Source of the DNA: Symbiodinium natans
Taxonomy: Eukaryota > Sar > Dinophyceae > Suessiales > Symbiodiniaceae
Direction of reading: 5' to 3'
Assembly (NCBI GenBank): GCA_905221605.1
Contig: CAJNDS010000469.1
Coordinates: forward strand, 318,185 to 382,184
DNA length: 64,000 nucleotides
This document shows, in pieces, positions 22,880-31,965 of the stretch. The stretch's first letter is position 1. The number at the start of each line of letters is the position of its first letter. Under the pieces are notes generated by a model. The model saw nothing but the letters and a program-made list of their open reading frames with translations. It was not told the origin of the DNA and made no database searches. A program made the translations under genes and the position numbers.

Positions 22880-22999
22880 GGAGGTGCAGGGTACTTCTAA
22901 CCCCGAATTATACCTGCACTTATAAGCCCCAAGTCCCCCTAGGTAGGTTGTGGTTAGACTTTACAGTTGTTGCGGTTATATAAGTACCCATGAACCTCC
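22880..22999. mobile_element. Miniature inverted-repeat element, family G
   Basis: It runs from GAGGTGCAGGGTACTT to AAGTACCCATGAACCTCC, with GCACTTATAAGCCCC inside. A second copy at 47004-47162 shares both ends and the core. Confidence 0.8.
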
Positions 23000-23194
23000 A
23001 AGTTAGTACGTAGATTGCAGAACTCCAAGCCTCACGTACTCAGCCGGCACTAACCCCTAATCCTAAACCCTATACAAATCCTCTAACGCTAAATCCCAAA
23101 CCCGAAATCCCCTGCATAAACCCTAAACCCTAAACCCTCTATATAAACCCTAAGCCCTAAACCCCCTATATAAACCCTAAACCCTACACCGCAT

Positions 23195-23300
23195 CAGTCC
23201 TCAGTGGGGTGGTCACAGGCCGAGGGGAACTCAGCAGTTGGGTTGTAGTTGATGACGGTGAGGACGAAAAGGACCTCGGGATTGTTGGCATGAGGACTTT
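23195..23300 (-). CDS. Candidate exon, unassigned
   Basis: The minus strand reads NNPEVLFVLTVINYNPTAEF followed by PSACDHPTED and a stop. It may be a terminal exon. Composition is convincing; the family is unknown. Confidence 0.4.
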
Positions 23301-23675
23301 CGGGGTTTAGAGTTTAGGGTTTAGGGTTTGGGAAATGTGGGGGGGGGGGGGAGGGGTTAGGAATTTGGGGGTGGAGGGGGTTCGGGTCTTAGGGGTGTAG
23401 TGATTCAGGGTGTAGGGTACCCTAAACTCTAAATCCTAAACCCTAAATCTTCCAGTTTTTCGGGTTTAGGGTGCGGCTGTGGTTTCCTGAGGTCGGGGCA
23501 TGAAAAAGCTCAGACCCCAAACCCTAAACCTTGAATCCCAAAACCCCCCAAAAAACCGTAAACCCCAATAAACCCCAAACCCCAAACCCCAAACCCTAAG
23601 CCCTAAACCCCAAACCCTAAACCCCAAACATCTAAACCTAACCCTAAGCCTTGGGAACCCTCCCCCCCGCCCCGC

Positions 23676-23726
23676 TGTGATAATCCCTATCCAGGACTGT
23701 TAGCATAAGTGTGGGGACATCCCAAC
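23676..23726. mobile_element. Half copy of family B
   Basis: GATAATCCCTATCCAGGACTGTTAGCATAAGTGTGGGGACATCCCAA matches the right half of the family B element. The left half is missing, replaced by telomere-repeat-derived DNA. Confidence 0.7.
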
Positions 23727-23766
23727 TTTACACCCTAAGCCCTAAACCCTGGACCCCAAACCCTAA

Positions 23767-23892
23767 ACCCTTCATACCCTTCATACCCTTCATACCCTTC
23801 ATACCCTTCATACCCTTCATACCCTTCATACCCTTCATACCCTTCATACCCTTCATACCCTTCATACCCTTAATACCCTTCATACCCTTCCC
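23767..23892. repeat. 9-bp CCCTTCATA minisatellite
   Basis: Fourteen units of CCCTTCATA, one of them CCCTTAATA. It encodes an IPFIPF run on the plus strand that has no protein meaning. Confidence 0.95.
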
Positions 23893-23990
23893 GCCAGAAC
23901 CAGGACCGGGACCGTGGAGAGGACGATGGCGCCGACGAGGCAGAAGCTTAGGATGGTGTTCGAAGCCTCAGAGGTTGCGGGTCTGGGCTT
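23888..23990 (-). CDS. Candidate membrane-protein exon
   Basis: The minus strand reads SEASNTILSFCLVGAIVLST then VPVLVLAG, a hydrophobic segment of transmembrane length. Islands at 26895, 27430 and 27667 on the same strand are also membrane-like and may belong to one transporter or channel gene. Confidence 0.45.
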
Positions 23991-24035
23991 TAGGGTTTAG
24001 GATTTAGAGCTTGGGTTTTTAGGGTTTAGGGTTTA

Positions 24036-24162
24036 GGGTTTGGGGGTTTGGGGGTTTGGGGGTTTGGGGGTTTGGGGGTTTGGGGGTTTGGGGGTTTAGG
24101 GGTTTGGGGGTTTGGGGGCTTGGGGGTTTGGGGGTTTGGGGGTTTGGGGGTTTGGGTCCCTC
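24036..24162. repeat. TTTGGGGG minisatellite
   Basis: About 15 units of the telomere-like octamer TTTGGGGG, bordered by TTTAGGG units. It is presumably a diverged and locally amplified telomere-type repeat. Confidence 0.9.
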
Positions 24163-24239
24163 CGTATACCCCTAAAAAGCCCCGATCTCCAGTGTCACCC
24201 TTAAATGCCACAACCCCTTCATGACCCAAATGAAGCCCA

Positions 24240-25610
24240 CATTCCTTCGGTGACTATTTCTCTAGAAAGCCTTCGTAACCCTAAGCCCAAATGCCCGAAA
24301 CTTTAAGCCCTGGAACCCTAAATCCTAAACTCTAAATAAAGCCTCATTTTCCTAATCCTGAGGCCTCAACCCCAAGCCCTGACTGCAACACCTTCTCCAT
24401 GATAATTGTAGCTGGGGCTTAGGGTCTAGGGTTTATAGGGTTCAGGGTTTAGGGTTTAAGGCTTAGGGTTAGTTTGGGGTTTGTTCTGTAGGGTTTCGGG
24501 TTTAGGGTTGCTGCTGGGTCCCCCGGCCCTGGAGTGATCCTTGAAACAAAAGGACACCTCAGCATGATCTGCTGTGAGGGAAAGGGGGGGGGGGGGCTTA
24601 GGATGCCTCTCGTGCATGTGCGCCGGTTTCTTTGAATTTTGTTGGTGTGTGTTCTTTTGTTTTGCTTTGTGAAGAGGGTTGTAGTTTTCTTTAATAAGCC
24701 CTAGCAGAAGGTTTTTCAAACAATCTCTTCTGCTTAGTGTGTTATTGGTTTTATTTTGTTTTGGTCAGGCTTGGTCTGGTTTGGTGTGGTGTGGCTTGGT
24801 TGGGTTTGTAAGCTCAAAAAGTTCAACCGCCCCCATTGAAGTTTTCTCAAGAACCCTAAACCCTAAACCCTATAAACCCTAAACCCTAAACCCAAAACCC
24901 TAGACCCTAAACCCTAAACCCTAAACCCTAAACCCTTGTTTGAAGGCTTTCGGTTTAAGAACCTCAGAAGCTTGTGGCCGGTGCAGGCTGAACCATGCCC
25001 TCCCCCAAAGTTTCAACCCTCAAGGGACCGGAGGAGGGACCCTTATAAGGGACCTTAGGGTTTAGGGTTTAGGGTTTAGGGTTTAGGGTTGAGGGTTTAG
25101 GGTTTAGGGTTTAGGGTTTAGGGTAGGGGTTTTTGGGATTATTCAGGCGCTTCTTAGCTATGTAGGGACTATGTGAGGAATGTATAGGGGCTATACAGGG
25201 GAATAAGATTAAGGGTCCCTGCTTCTACCCCTTAAAGCCTTCAGTCCGAATCTTTCGACACTAAGCCCAGGAAAGCCCTGCAAAAGCAAAGTTGTTTGAG
25301 GGCCTCCTCCTAATTTCAATCGCTCCAAATGTGGGCTTGGCCTAAACCCCCAAACCCCTCAACCCTCTAAACCATCTAAAGAGCCGTCCGTCTAAGACCC
25401 TCTAAACCCTGCAAACCCTCTAGACCCTCTAAACTCTAAACCCTCCAAACCCTTAACCAGGATGGCCCCTAAAACCCCCTGAAAAACATTCCTGAATATG
25501 GCCCTCTCAAACCCAATAAGGGAAAATATAAAATGTCCCAAGGGCCTACGTACCCTAACCCCTAAACCCTAAACCCTAAACCCTAAACCCTAAACCCTAA
25601 ACCCGAAAAC
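24240..25610. other. Repeat-derived DNA with no gene recognised
   Basis: It holds degenerate CCCTAAA units, a G tract (24583-24596), a GGTTTGG-rich stretch (24740-24810), arrays at 24850-24935, 25049-25120 and 25556-25605, and CCCTCTAAA-type variants at 25360-25450. No exon is supported. Confidence 0.65.
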
Positions 25611-25614
25611 CTCC

Positions 25615-25705
25615 AAGAAGACCTATGCCATGGCGACCCTGAAAGGCTGGGACCAGGTAGGAGAAGCCCGCGATCGCAGGGCCTCGCAATTCGAGGATCG
25701 GCGCT
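25615..25705. CDS. Weak candidate exon, strand uncertain
   Basis: Plus reads KKTYAMATLKGWDQVGEARD; minus reads GPAIAGFSYLVPAFQGRHG. Both are open and neither is assigned. Confidence 0.25.
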
Positions 25706-25870
25706 TTAGGGCTAGGGTTTAGGGTTTAGGGTTAGGGTTTAGGGTTTAGGGTTTAGGGTTTAGGGTTTAGGGTTTAGGGTTTAGGGTTTAGGGTTTAGGG
25801 TTTAGGGTTTAGGGTTTAGGGTTTAGGGTTTAGGGTTTAGGGTTTAGGGTTTAGGGTTTAGGGTTTAGGG
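25706..25870. repeat. Long TTTAGGG array
   Basis: More than twenty nearly perfect TTTAGGG units. Confidence 0.95.
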
Positions 25871-26339
25871 CTAATAGCATCGGATTCTTGAGGGTTTATA
25901 GGGTTTTAGGGTTTTAGGGTGTCTTGGGTTTTGGGTCTATAGGGTTCAGGTGTAGAATTTAGGGCTTAGTCTGCAGCGTTGTGGGTCTTTAGGGTGCTTT
26001 GGGTTTGGGTGCTGCGGGTTTAGGCTTTAGCATTCAAAGGGTCAACCGGTTTGGGGGGGGGGGGGAGCCGCATGTAGGGGTCGTGCATGTATCTATCTGT
26101 CGGACATGAGTAGCCTCCGCATATCCCAGGAAAACTGTCCTGCCGAAACCCTAAAACCCTAAACCCTAAACGCTAAGCCCTAAACCCTAAACCCTAAACC
26201 CGTGAGGGCAGGCTGGAGGTTGGTGGAGGAGAGAGAAGGCGTCGACATGTCATGATGAAACCCTAGACCTCAAGCCCAAACCCGAAAATCCTACAAGCTT
26301 GAGGGTTTAGGGTTTAGGGTTTAGTCTTTAGGCTTTAGG

Positions 26340-26640
26340 GTCTAGACTAAAACCTCGTAGGGTTGCCTATACTTTTCCGCGCAGGGTTGGAATGGAACCC
26401 TCAGGGGCGGGCGCTTTGTTGGGAACACTTCCGGGATTGTTCAGGCCCACGACCCAGCCTACATGCACAAAGTCCTGCAATCTACATGGTCCCTCTATTG
26501 GGACCTTAAACGGGGACCCTTCTATACGCCTTATATACTCGATCAAACCCAAGGGCTCGTACTTCAGAACCCTTGAGGGTAAGGGAGTATATTAAGGGAC
26601 CATGAAACTACCCTTCGACTGTAGAACCCCATAGAACCTT
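26340..26640. mobile_element. Possible miniature element, family K
   Basis: About 26490-26640, with GGACCTTAAACGGGGACCC, CCTTATATACTCGATCAAACC, CAGAACCCTTGAGGGTAAGG and GGGACCATGAAACTACCCT, matches 59255-59400 block by block. The wider ends are unclear. Confidence 0.55.
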
Positions 26641-26894
26641 ATAAGGCCGTTGCATCGACCTGCATGTATTACTTGCGGATCCCTTTGGAGTCAGACTACT
26701 TAAAGCACAGGGCACACACACCCGAACCCTCCAGAAACCCATAAACCCCTTTGAACCCAAAAGGGCCCTAAACCCTAAACCCCTATACCCTCATTAACCC
26801 TAAACCCGAAACCCGAAGCGCTAAACCCTAAACCCTAAACCCTAAACCCTAACCCCAAACCCCAAACCCGAAACCCTAAACCCTAAACCCTAAA

Positions 26895-26985
26895 CGGCCG
26901 CAAGATTCCCTGGGCTGCCACGCCGAAAGCAGCCAGCACAGCGAAGAGCGCCGCACCACAGTCGCCCTCCAACAGGGTATGGAAC
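26895..26985 (-). CDS. Candidate membrane-protein exon
   Basis: After CCCCAG the minus strand reads FHTLLEGDCGAALFAVLAAF then GVAAQGILRP, a clear hydrophobic helix. It is flanked by telomere arrays. Confidence 0.45.
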
Positions 26986-27299
26986 CTGGGGTTTAGGGTT
27001 TAGGGTTTAGGGTTTAGGGTGTCGGGCTTAGGGTTGAGGGTTGAGGGTTTAGGGTTTAGGGTTCAGGGTTTAGGGTTGAGGACCTCGGGTTTGGGGTTTA
27101 AAGGGTATGGGGTTTATGCAGGGGGCTTAGGGTCCTGATTGGGACGTTATAGGGTTTTCAGGTTTTGGGGTTTGGGTTTTCGGGCTTTAGGGCTCTAGGG
27201 CTGTAGGGGTCTTAGGGTGTAAGGGTTCAGGGTTATAGGCGTTTAGGCGTTCAAGGGTTCGTGCTTCCAAAACACGCACATGTTGCCCTGCTTTGGGCT

Positions 27300-27380
27300 T
27301 GAGGGTTTAGGGTTTAGGGTTTAGGGTTTAGGGTTTAGGGTTTAGGGTTTAGGGTTTAGGGTTTAGGGTTTAGGGTTTAG
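27300..27380. repeat. TTTAGGG array
   Basis: Eleven almost perfect units. Confidence 0.95.
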
Positions 27381-27424
27381 AATACAAACATCGCGTTTCT
27401 GTATGTTCTTACTAGAAACATTCT

Positions 27425-27513
27425 TATCGGATTCCGAGGTGTGGTAGCCTACAAGTGTTGCCAGACGGTAGCCAGCGACAATGCTGGAACCCGCAAAGCC
27501 CTGGGATCCCAGA
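27425..27513 (-). CDS. Candidate exon, unassigned
   Basis: After the acceptor GGATCCCAG the minus strand reads GFAGSSIVAGYRLATLVGYH. Small-residue-rich and membrane-like. It lies between the candidate exons at 27667 and 26895. Confidence 0.4.
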
Positions 27514-27580
27514 ACTTTGTGGCAGGTTAGGGGTTTCGGCCTTGTAAGGTGTCTACAAAACTCACGAAAGGAACTTGAGA

Positions 27581-27671
27581 AAACCCTAAACCCTAAACCC
27601 TAAACCCTAAACCCTAAACCCTAAACCCTAAACCCTAAACCCTAAACCCTAAACCCTAAACCCTAAACCCT
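27581..27671. repeat. CCCTAAA array
   Basis: About twelve perfect units, between two candidate minus-strand exons and therefore possibly intronic. Confidence 0.95.
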
Positions 27672-27750
27672 CTTGCGGCCCAAGAGCCCGAAGCGCTTGA
27701 GCGCCAGGGGCACGGACAGGGCCGGAGGTACGTAGAGCAGCACATCCTGA
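27667..27750 (-). CDS. Candidate exon, unassigned
   Basis: After the acceptor GTTGCTCAG the minus strand reads DVLLYVPPALSVPLALKRFG then LLGRKR. A hydrophobic segment with a basic end, consistent with a membrane protein. Confidence 0.5.
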
Positions 27751-27767
27751 GCAACTACCGCTGCGGT

Positions 27768-28350
27768 CTAGGGTTTAGGGTTTAGGGTTTAGGGTTTAGG
27801 GTTTAGGGTTTAGGGTTTAGGGTTTAGGGTTTAGGGTTTAGGGTTTAGGGTTTAGGGTTTAGGGTTTAGGGTTTGGGTGAGGGGGCGGAAGGGGGGCAGA
27901 GGTGTGAGGGGGTTGAAGTTAGCCTATAAACCCTAAACCCTGAACCCTGAAGCAGGTGGGGGCGCCAAAACACCCTAAAACCCTAGCCCTAAACCCTAAA
28001 CCCTAAACCCTAAACCCTAAACCCTAAACCCTGAACCCTATACCCAGGGGTCTGGGGAAGCAAGGCTTGCGAAAAGAAAGAGGCGATTTCTTTGGGGCGG
28101 CCCCGCACTTGGGGCGTTCGCCCCCCTGGCAGCCCCAAGCCTTTAGGGTTTCGGGGTTTCGGTTTAGGGTTTGGGGTTTAGGGTTTAGGGTTTAGGGTTT
28201 AGGGTTTAGGGTCTAGGGTCTAGGGTCTAGGGTCTAGGGTCTAGGGTCTAGGGTCTAGGGTCTAGGGTTTAGGGTTTAGGGTTTAGGGTTTAGGGTTTAG
28301 GGTTTAGGGTTTAGGGTTTAGGGTTTAGGGTTTAGGGTTTAGGTTTAGGG
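27768..28350. repeat. Arrays including a TCTAGGG variant block
   Basis: TTTAGGG runs at 27770-27872 and 28155-28345. Within the latter, 28208-28265 is a homogeneous block of eight TCTAGGG units, showing amplification of a point variant. A minor Gly/Pro-rich island lies at 28060-28140. Confidence 0.9.
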
Positions 28351-28432
28351 TTTAGATCCAAAAAGTAAACCTAGGAATGACCCAATAGTTAGTACAGGGT
28401 ACTACTTGGGGGTTCTGCTTTTTGAATCCTCC

Positions 28433-28515
28433 CCAGGGGTCTGTGTCACAGCTCTTTGCCAAGGGCATAGGCCACTTGTTGTTTGCAAGCTTCTTGGATG
28501 TTGCCTTGCTGATCG
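28433..28515 (+). CDS. Candidate plus-strand exon, unassigned
   Basis: After the acceptor CCTCCCCAG the plus strand reads GSVSQLFAKGIGHLLFASFL then DVALLIG, followed by GTTTTGGG as a possible GT donor. One of the few convincing plus-strand islands. Confidence 0.45.
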
Positions 28516-28810
28516 GGTTTTGGGTTTAGGGTTTAGGGTTTTGGGCTTTGGGTGCGCCCGTCTACTACTACGCAACGAGGACGTCTTGGCCTAGACCTTA
28601 AATGAACCCAAGCATTGGGACCATCTACCCTCTACTACGATGCTTAGGTATTTAGGTGTATGAACCCTAAACCCTAAACCCTAAACCCTAGACTATTAAG
28701 GTTCATACAGGTTCCTATTAAACCCTTTCGAGGTTCATGTGGTCCTTCAGGTCATCTAGGACCCAGAGTAGGCCTTTGAACCAAGGGGCACCCAGCTTAC
28801 TCTTAGGTCT

Positions 28811-28919
28811 CTTGGTAGCCCAGTAACCATGTTATCATAAGGGCACCCTTTTTTGGGTTGCTTATTTCTTACGGGAACCTAACCAAGAAAAAGGGTAAAG
28901 GGTACCAGTGGGCTACCAA
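28811..28919. mobile_element. Family A element with a 5-bp target duplication
   Basis: The ends are CTTGGTAGCCCAGTA and TACCAGTGGGCTACCAA. The element is flanked by GGTCT on both sides (28806-28810 and 28920-28924), a 5-bp target-site duplication. The interior has AAGGGCACCCTTTTTTGGG and no coding capacity. A second copy forms an intron of the adjacent gene (29258-29399). Confidence 0.9.
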
Positions 28920-29072
28920 GGTCTAGTAAAAACACAGTTCGGCAACCGAGCGCAGGCTTTGTCGGACCCTCTTCCCTCGGCGCCGAAAGACGCACAGATG
29001 TCGCACGTCGCATGCCTCCCAGGTTCTCCTGGCCCTAAACCCTGAACCCCGAGCCCCGAACCCTAAACCCCG

Positions 29073-30666
29073 CTAAACCCTAAACCCGCGCCGCGGACTA
29101 CGTGATCTCTCGCGCATGCATGCATCAGTTGTAAGGCTTGTAGGGCGTGTAAGGCTCACATGAACTGAGACCAGGCTTTTGATGACATCCAACTGCACCT
29201 CGCTGATCTCTCTGTTGCTGAAGGCATACTCGGCACAAGCTTGGAGATTCCACCTCCATTAGTAGCCCAGTAGCCATGTTTATAGTAAGGGCACCCTTTT
29301 TAGGGGAATATTAAGGGTACCCCTTTTTGGGGGTTGGGTACTTCATAAGGGAACCTTGAGCCCAAAAAGCGGGAAAAGGGCACCACGGGGGTTCCCAAGC
29401 CTCCGGTGACGGGCCGTGCCCTTGAGGGGATCGCCCCCTTCGGCCAAGAACGTCTCCACACATCGCGCGCAGCCGGCCAGTGCCGAGTGGAGCCCGGCGT
29501 AGTGCCTCAGTCGTTCCAGGAACTTCGGGGAATGAACAGGGTGAACCTTTTGGGATTCTAGAGGGATTAGAAGACCCCCCAAAAAGGTTAGAAAGGTTGC
29601 CTGCTCCACTACTATTACGACTCTGGTGCTGAAAATCCTCCGGTGTGGTGGACCTCCTCTCACAGTGGTGACGCTGCTCTGGGTTCATGTGCGGATGCTG
29701 CGGGCAGTATCCCGGCCCAGAATGGCTTTGGATCTCGAAGCGGGACATGGGCTCTTGCACCTCCCTGTTTGGCTCAAGTTCACCTGTTTAGGGTTTAGGG
29801 TTTAGGGTTTAGGGTTTAGGGTTTAGGGTTTAGGGTTCAGGGTTTAGGGTTTAGGGTACCATTTGGGGGTCTACTTTAGGGTCCCCTATTTTGGTAAACC
29901 CCCACCTGGGGCGCCTGAGGCTGTGTGAGCACAGACCGCACTCTTCACCGCATCAAGCTGCGCCCGAGTGATGTGACCCTTGCCGAAGGAGTACTCTGCC
30001 CAAGCCGAAAGAGTCCAGTCTTCGTGCCCAGCCGTCCCTCGGTGGGGATCTCCCCCCTCCGCCAAGAAGGCCTTCACGCACTGCGCGCATCCCAGGCTGG
30101 CGGCGTAGAGCGCGGCGTAGTGAAGGAAGTCCGCGTTCTTCTCGTACTGCTTGCATTGCTCTTCCGTCATGTGGGGATGGCGTGGACAGTAGCCATCATG
30201 GAGAGGCACCTCCGCCGCCTCCCCTTCACCACCGGGAGCTCCTGGTCTCTTGACTTGGTCGCCTGAGTAGGCATCCTTAGTTGTCCAGTTTTCTAGGGGA
30301 ACTAAAGGTTAGCCTTTGGGATTCTAAGGGGATGATGTTACCCCAAAAAGGCTAAAAGTTACAGTACCTACACCACTACTAAGCATCGATCAGGACTTTC
30401 ACAGCATCCAGCTGTGTCTGACTGATCCGCCCCTTGCTGCAGGAGTACTCGGCCCAGGCCATGAGATTCCAATCGGCGTGGTTGACCGTTCCCTTCAGAG
30501 GATCCCCACCTTCGGCGAGAAAAGCCTCGACGCACTGCGCGCAGCCCGCGGCCGCGGAGTTCAGGGCCTCGTAGTGAAGCAGCGTTTCAGGGTCGCTGTG
30601 CTTCTTCTTGCAGCGCTCGTGCTTCTCTGGCGACATGTGGGGATGCCATTGGCAGTACGCGACCAT
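29073..30666 (-). CDS. Three-domain ankyrin-like protein, five exons
   Basis: Joined exons 30666-30388, 30275-29906, 29783-29630, 29505-29401 and 29253-29073 give 362 codons plus a stop with every phase matching. The protein is three copies of a roughly 95-residue domain: C-x2-HPHM, a Cys ten residues on, HY, GC-x2-CV, FLAEGGDP, a Trp, WAEY and QLD. The GCAQCVKAFLAEGGDP helix-turn-helix-loop pattern is ankyrin-like. Cys and His near each start could bind a metal, which is inference. Such short repeat proteins are, to my knowledge, common in dinoflagellate genomes, with unknown function. The start is the first Met before YCQWHPHM; an upstream exon is possible. The stop TAG lies in a TTTAGGG unit. 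In the third copy the expected WAEY is CAEY. Confidence 0.85.
29258..29399 (-). mobile_element. Intron 4: family A element as introner
   Basis: A 142-bp family A element interrupts the third domain between GTARH and WNLQ. It is flanked by CCTCC on the plus strand at 29253-29257 and 29400-29404, a 5-bp duplication like that of the intergenic copy at 28811. Splicing GAG/GCTTGG to GGAG/GTGG (GC donor, AG acceptor) removes the element plus one duplication copy and restores CAC CGG AGG TGG. Confidence 0.88.
29506..29625 (-). mobile_element. Intron 3: family J element as introner
   Basis: About 120 bp flanked by GTGC (29502-29505 and 29626-29629; 4 of 5 bp match if extended). It shares TAGTAGTGG, AACCTTTTTGGGG, TAGAATCCCAAA and an ACTRAG end with intron 1. 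Splicing TTTTCA/GCACC to CTGAG/GCACT gives PEDFQHYAGL, the same length as PETLLHYEAL in the first domain. Confidence 0.85.
29787..29902 (-). mobile_element. Intron 2: family I remnant plus TTTAGGG array
   Basis: The intron joins CCCCAG/GTGGGG to AAACAG/GTGAAC with a canonical GT donor. CACCTG occurs at both borders (29781-29786 and 29903-29908). The interior is half of a family I element (ACCATTTGGGGGTC, GGGTCCCCTATTTT) and about nine telomere-type heptamers. Confidence 0.82.
30276..30382 (-). mobile_element. Intron 1: family J element as introner
   Basis: A 107-bp element flanked by exact 5-bp duplications, GCATC on the plus strand at 30271-30275 and 30383-30387. Without it the frame runs CTG ATC GAT GCC TAC, linking domain 1 to domain 2. 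Splicing at ATC/GATGC and CTAAG/GATGC uses a GA donor. Unspliced, the frame would stop 2 codons into the element. Confidence 0.88.
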
Positions 30667-30929
30667 GGCTTCTTCGCAAGGCGCGCAGGCAATTAGCCAA
30701 GAGGGGCAAACCCTTAAGCATCAACAACTTTAAACATCTGCAGCCCTTTCCTAAGAGGCTGAGGGTTTAGGGGCCGGGGCTTTCAACATTGCCCCCAAGA
30801 AACTTCTTTCAAGCACAAGAAGGTCCGCAGCGCATACGGGCCTTAAGACTAAAGTACATGAGCTCAGCCTTACATCCTCATCCTAAACATCATAAGCTCT
30901 GTGTCCACAAACCCTACAGCGCTGCGAAA

Positions 30930-30949
30930 TTTGGGGGGGGGGGGGGGGA
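30930..30949. repeat. G tract
   Basis: About 19 G in a row. The flanking 30700-31090 holds short arrays and no clear exon. Confidence 0.9.
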
Positions 30950-31152
30950 AACTCGGGCTGCTTCTACTTTCCTTATATCAGGGTTGAAAGGGGCGACAAC
31001 GTTGGCCACTACTTGAACTCCTGTACCTTGTACCCGAAACCCGAATCGAACCCTAGCCCTAAACCCTAAACCCTAAACCCTAAACGACCTAAACCCTGCA
31101 GCGCTGAGCTTGCGAGGGCTGGGGCATCGAAAGGCAGCGTGAGGCGCGGCTC

Positions 31153-31275
31153 CCAAACCCTAAACCCTGTATTATTTAAACCCTAAACCTTATATTATTT
31201 AAACCCTAAACCCTATATTATTTAAACCCTAAACCCTATATTATTTAAACCCTAAACCTTATGCTATATAAACCC
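31153..31275. repeat. Compound 23-bp repeat, telomere unit plus TATATTATTT
   Basis: Five units of AAACCCTAAACC(C/T)TATATTATTT. A telomere-type dimer has been fused to an AT-rich segment and the pair amplified together. Confidence 0.88.
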
Positions 31276-31299
31276 TGAACCCCAAACCGCAAACCCCAA

Positions 31300-31920
31300 A
31301 CCCAAACCCCTAAACCCATCTCAAAAACCCTGTTGACAGCCTTGACATGTAGGGTTTATGTTATCGGCTGCAGGGGCTAAGGTCTAGTAGGGTTAGAGTT
31401 TAGGGTCTGTAGTCCTTTTGGGGATCAAGCGCAGGAACATTTCCTCAGACGGTGATACCCTAAACCCTAAATCCTAAAGCCCGAACCCTACCCCTTACGA
31501 CGCCCCTAAACCTGTTACCCCTTGTAGCAGGAAAACTCAGAAAAGAAAAGGACCCGAACTGTTGGAAACGCCTTCCAGACAAACAAGAATAGACAACCCG
31601 AAACCCTAAACCCTGAACCAGGTTTATAGGCTGCTAACCCTAAACCCTAAACCCTAAACCCTAAACCCTAAACCCTGATGATATCCTAACAAGTCGAGGG
31701 ATCCCGGTGCAGACTGCAGTTGTTGAGGGCTTATCGGGTTTAGGGGCCCAATACAGGCCAGGAGGGCCCCTCAAAACCCCTCTGAACAACGATTCCGAGA
31801 TGTGATCGTCTGAAACCCAGTAAGGGCTTAGGATTTAGGATTTGGGGTTTAGGCTCCCTAAACCCTAAACCCTGAACCGTATTTATAGAGAGAGAGAAAA
31901 TCCTAAGGGGCTCTACCCGG
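31300..31920. other. Arrays and two weak minus-strand islands
   Basis: Minus-strand islands near 31400-31440 (EMFLRLIPKRTT) and 31515-31575 (AFPTVRVLFFSE) follow AG-G sites and could be further exons of the ABC transporter upstream. Short arrays lie at 31455-31480 and 31630-31678. A G tract is at 31922-31941. Confidence 0.35.
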
Positions 31921-31965
31921 GGCGGGGGGGGGGGGGGGGGGTAAGGGGTCAGGGCTTAAACTCAA

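Noticed and set aside
29925-30266. 113-codon plus-strand frame
   Set aside because: It is antisense to exon 2 of the ankyrin-like gene, which has clear domain repeats on the minus strand.
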